From positions 712,665 through 776,664 of the forward strand of contig NZ_PNXQ01000012.1 in the NCBI RefSeq assembly GCF_005217525.1: a stretch of 64,000 nucleotides of DNA, read 5' to 3'. A program made the translations under genes and the position numbers. Below, one piece after another: positions 61,638 through 64,000 of the stretch. The notes under the pieces are model-generated. The model did no database searches. It saw only the letters and a program-made list of their open reading frames with translations, and was not told where the DNA came from. The stretch's first letter is position 1. Every line of letters begins with the position of its first letter. The DNA is from Paenibacillus terrae. GTDB taxonomy: Bacteria; Bacillota; Bacilli; Paenibacillales; Paenibacillaceae.

Positions 61638-64000
61638 ATGAAAGTATCATTCGATTGGCTATCCGAGTATGCGTCGCTGGATCATGTGAGCGCGGAGGAT
61701 CTGGCAGAGAAAATCACCCGTTCGGGTATTGAAATTGATGAGGTCGAACATCGCAACAAAGGGATTACTGGCGTCGTGGTCGGTTATGTCAAAAGCAAGG
61801 AAAAACACCCTGATGCGGATAAGCTGAATGTGTGTATCGTCGATGCGGGCCAAGAGGAAGATCTGCAAATCGTGTGTGGCGCCAAAAATGTGGATGCAGG
61901 GCAAAAGGTTCCTGTTGCCGTCGTGGGCGCGAAGCTGCCGGGAGATTTTCAGATTAAAAAGGCCAAGCTGCGTGGTGTTGTGTCCATGGGCATGATCTGC
62001 TCGGCGAAGGAACTGGGCATGAATGACAAGCTGCTGCCCAAAGAGCTGCAGGAAGGTATTCTCGTATTGCCTGAGGATGCTGAAATCGGTACGCCGATTA
62101 CGAAGCTGCTGGCGCTGGATGATCAGGTGCTGGATTTTGATCTGACACCAAACCGTTCGGATTGCTTGAGTATGCATGGAGCGGCTTATGAAGTGAGCGC
62201 GATTTTGGGGCGTGATATTTCGCTGTCTGACCCGGCTAAGGATTTGGTGGAAATCAGCGATGCGGCGGCAGATCATCTGTCGGTAAAGGTGGATACACCT
62301 GAACTGTGTACGCATTATGCGGCTCGCTATATCACGGGTGTGAAAGTGGGGGCCTCTCCACTGTGGATTCAAAACCGCCTGATGGCGGCGGGAGTTCGTC
62401 CGATCAACAACATCGTGGATATTACGAACTATGTCATGCTGGAATACGGTCAGCCGTTACATGCTTTTGATGCGGATAAGCTGGAAAATGGCAACATTGA
62501 AGTGCGTCTCGCTCGTGCAGGTGAAACATTGGTTACACTGGACGATCAGGAGCGGAAGCTGGAGCCGCATATGCTGCTGATTACAGACGGCGTGAAGCCG
62601 ATTGCGTTGGCAGGGGTGATGGGCGGAGCGAATTCCGAAGTTACGGATGCGACGGTCAGCATAGCGCTGGAATCCGCGAAGTTTGACGGCGGTACGGTAC
62701 GCAAAACGTCCCGTCAGCTTGGACTTCGTTCCGAAGCAAGCCTGCGTTTTGAAAAAGAGGTTGATCCGGGTGCTGTTGTACCTGCGGTGAACCGTGCGGC
62801 TGCGCTGATTCAGCGTTATGCAGGAGGCACTGTGCATCAAGGAATCGTGGAATCTGCTTCTGCAAGGGCCGAAAACCGGATTATTAAGCTGTCGCTGGAT
62901 AAAGTGAACCGATATTTGGGAACAGAGTTGTCGCTGCTTGAAGTAAAAACGATATTCGGCAGGCTTCATTTCGGATGCGGTGATGCTGGGCAAGGAGTGC
63001 TGGAAGTCGAAGTACCTACGCGCCGTGGCGATATTTCCATGGATGTGGATTTGATTGAAGAGGTAGCTCGTCTCTATGGTTACGATAATATCCCTACAAC
63101 ACCGATTGAAGGACCGACGACACCGGGAGCTTTGACAGCTTCGCAATCGCTACGCCGTTCACTGCGCAAATTACTGGCTCATGGCGGCTGGCAAGAGACA
63201 ATTAGTTACTCGTTTGTGCATCCGGAAAGTACAGGCTTGTTTAATGCACTGACAGAGGGCAGCCATCCGGTACGCTTGGCGATGCCAATGAGCGAAGACC
63301 GCAGTGTGCTGCGTACAAGCATCATTCCACAAATGCTGGATACAGCAGTGTACAACATGAACCGAAAGCAGGAAAATCTGGCGATTTTCGAAATAGGAAC
63401 TGTATTTTATACCGCGGAACAAACGTTGACCCGCCAGCCGCAGGAAATTCAAGTGCTCAGTCTGCTACTGACTGGTGTACGCCGTGAAAAACAATGGAAT
63501 ATCGGTGCTGAGAAGGTCGATTTCTTTGATATTAAAGGCGCGCTGGAAACGGTATTTGGCTATTTCGGACTGGATGCAAGCATCCGTTATGTGGCTGACC
63601 AGCCGCAAAGCTATCATCCGGGGCGTTCTGCCTCGGTATGGCTGGATGTGAATGGGGCCTCCCAACGAATCGGCACCATCGGGCAGATCCATCCGGAGCT
63701 GCAACAGTCTTATGGGCTGAATGATACGTATGTAGCGGAAATTGAGTTGCAACAGGTGATCGAACACGCCAACAGTCATATTCAGTTCAGAGAGCTGGCC
63801 CGCTTCCCGTCTGTGGAGCGCGATATAGCCCTCGTGGTGAATAAGGACGTTGAGGCAGGCGAATTGCTGCGTGTGATTCATGCGGCAGGCGGAGAGCTAT
63901 TGCAGGATGCACGGGTGTTTGATGTATTTACAGGCAGTAAGCTTGGCGAAGACAAGAAGAGCGTAGCTATCTCTCTGACCTACCGTCACTGGGAGCATAC
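61638..64000 (+). CDS. pheT: phenylalanyl-tRNA synthetase, beta subunit (3' end outside window)
   Basis: At least 787 of about 815 residues are present. MKVSFDWLSEYASL opens the beta chain; the tRNA-binding (EMAP-like) domain is GVVVGYVKSKEKHPDADKLN...CGAKNVDAGQKVPVA; B3/B4 editing region includes GVRPINNIVDITNYVMLEYG, QPLHAFDADKL; the B5 domain is VPTRRGDISMDVDLIEEVARLYGYDNI; the C-terminal FDX-ACB domain begins FRELARFPSVERDIALVV. The frame stays open to base 64000. AAGGGAAGTG precedes the ATG. Confidence 0.96.
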   Translation, partial: MKVSFDWLSEYASLDHVSAEDLAEKITRSGIEIDEVEHRNKGITGVVVGYVKSKEKHPDADKLNVCIVDAGQEEDLQIVCGAKNVDAGQKVPVAVVGAKLPGDFQIKKAKLRGVVSMGMICSAKELGMNDKLLPKELQEGILVLPEDAEIGTPITKLLALDDQVLDFDLTPNRSDCLSMHGAAYEVSAILGRDISLSDPAKDLVEISDAAADHLSVKVDTPELCTHYAARYITGVKVGASPLWIQNRLMAAGVRPINNIVDITNYVMLEYGQPLHAFDADKLENGNIEVRLARAGETLVTLDDQERKLEPHMLLITDGVKPIALAGVMGGANSEVTDATVSIALESAKFDGGTVRKTSRQLGLRSEASLRFEKEVDPGAVVPAVNRAAALIQRYAGGTVHQGIVESASARAENRIIKLSLDKVNRYLGTELSLLEVKTIFGRLHFGCGDAGQGVLEVEVPTRRGDISMDVDLIEEVARLYGYDNIPTTPIEGPTTPGALTASQSLRRSLRKLLAHGGWQETISYSFVHPESTGLFNALTEGSHPVRLAMPMSEDRSVLRTSIIPQMLDTAVYNMNRKQENLAIFEIGTVFYTAEQTLTRQPQEIQVLSLLLTGVRREKQWNIGAEKVDFFDIKGALETVFGYFGLDASIRYVADQPQSYHPGRSASVWLDVNGASQRIGTIGQIHPELQQSYGLNDTYVAEIELQQVIEHANSHIQFRELARFPSVERDIALVVNKDVEAGELLRVIHAAGGELLQDARVFDVFTGSKLGEDKKSVAISLTYRHWEH

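Overview
The window reads as chromosomal DNA of a Paenibacillus-type Firmicute, most like the P. polymyxa group. This rests on sequence features: strong AGGAGG-type ribosome sites, T-box leaders, LicT/RAT antitermination, an infC-rpmI-rplT operon with an AUU-start infC, a YfiT/BstA-like bacillithiol transferase, a Spo0A-like box before a sensor kinase, and plant-polymer enzymes (pectin lyase, rhamnogalacturonan acetylesterase). No species can be proven without a search.

Layout. 0-11.9 kb: mixed metabolic genes: NAD-kinase-like protein, LuxR regulator, a translationally coupled methyltransferase/saccharopine-dehydrogenase-like pair behind a Fur-like box, a DJ-1/PfpI protein, HAD and GNAT proteins, a secreted GDSL esterase and a small HD hydrolase. 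12-20.3 kb is the accessory stretch. It holds a GIY-YIG/DUF2087 pair, two tandem paralogues of unknown function around a frameshifted barstar-like immunity gene, two mini-XRE regulators with a divergent promoter region, ABC-transporter relics, an MFS exporter and a decaying beta-glucoside PTS locus. In that PTS locus the promoter, cre site and two RAT/terminator switches look intact, but the antiterminator has an internal deletion and the EIIBC gene is split by a one-base frameshift. 20.5-34.5 kb: tRNA-Pro, ABC exporter, sucAB, bstA-like gene, lipase, manA, mnmM/ytqA, trmB, a UgtP-like glycosyltransferase and a PAP2 phosphatase.

35-44 kb: a GT2 glycosyltransferase behind a long leader, infC-rpmI-rplT with an attenuator, a nucleoside ABC importer (nupNOPQ type) behind a structured leader, and a Gly/Tyr-rich small protein. 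44-51 kb: the ilvB-ilvN-ilvC-leuA-leuB operon under a leucine-type T-box. 51-60 kb: peroxiredoxin with PerR/Fur-like boxes, a zinc-ribbon protein, a PAS histidine kinase, an EAL protein with degenerate GGDEF, tRNA-Gly, an AT-rich pectin lyase, and an ABC-F protein with a leader peptide and attenuator. 60-64 kb: pheS-pheT under a phenylalanine T-box; pheT runs off the end.

No CRISPR array, rRNA or intact insertion sequence was seen. The observations most worth checking are the decayed bgl switch locus, the orphan-immunity-like cluster at 13.3-14.6 kb, the divergent XRE-controlled promoter region with an ORF-less transcript start, the structured leader before the nucleoside importer, and the leader-peptide attenuator of the ABC-F gene.
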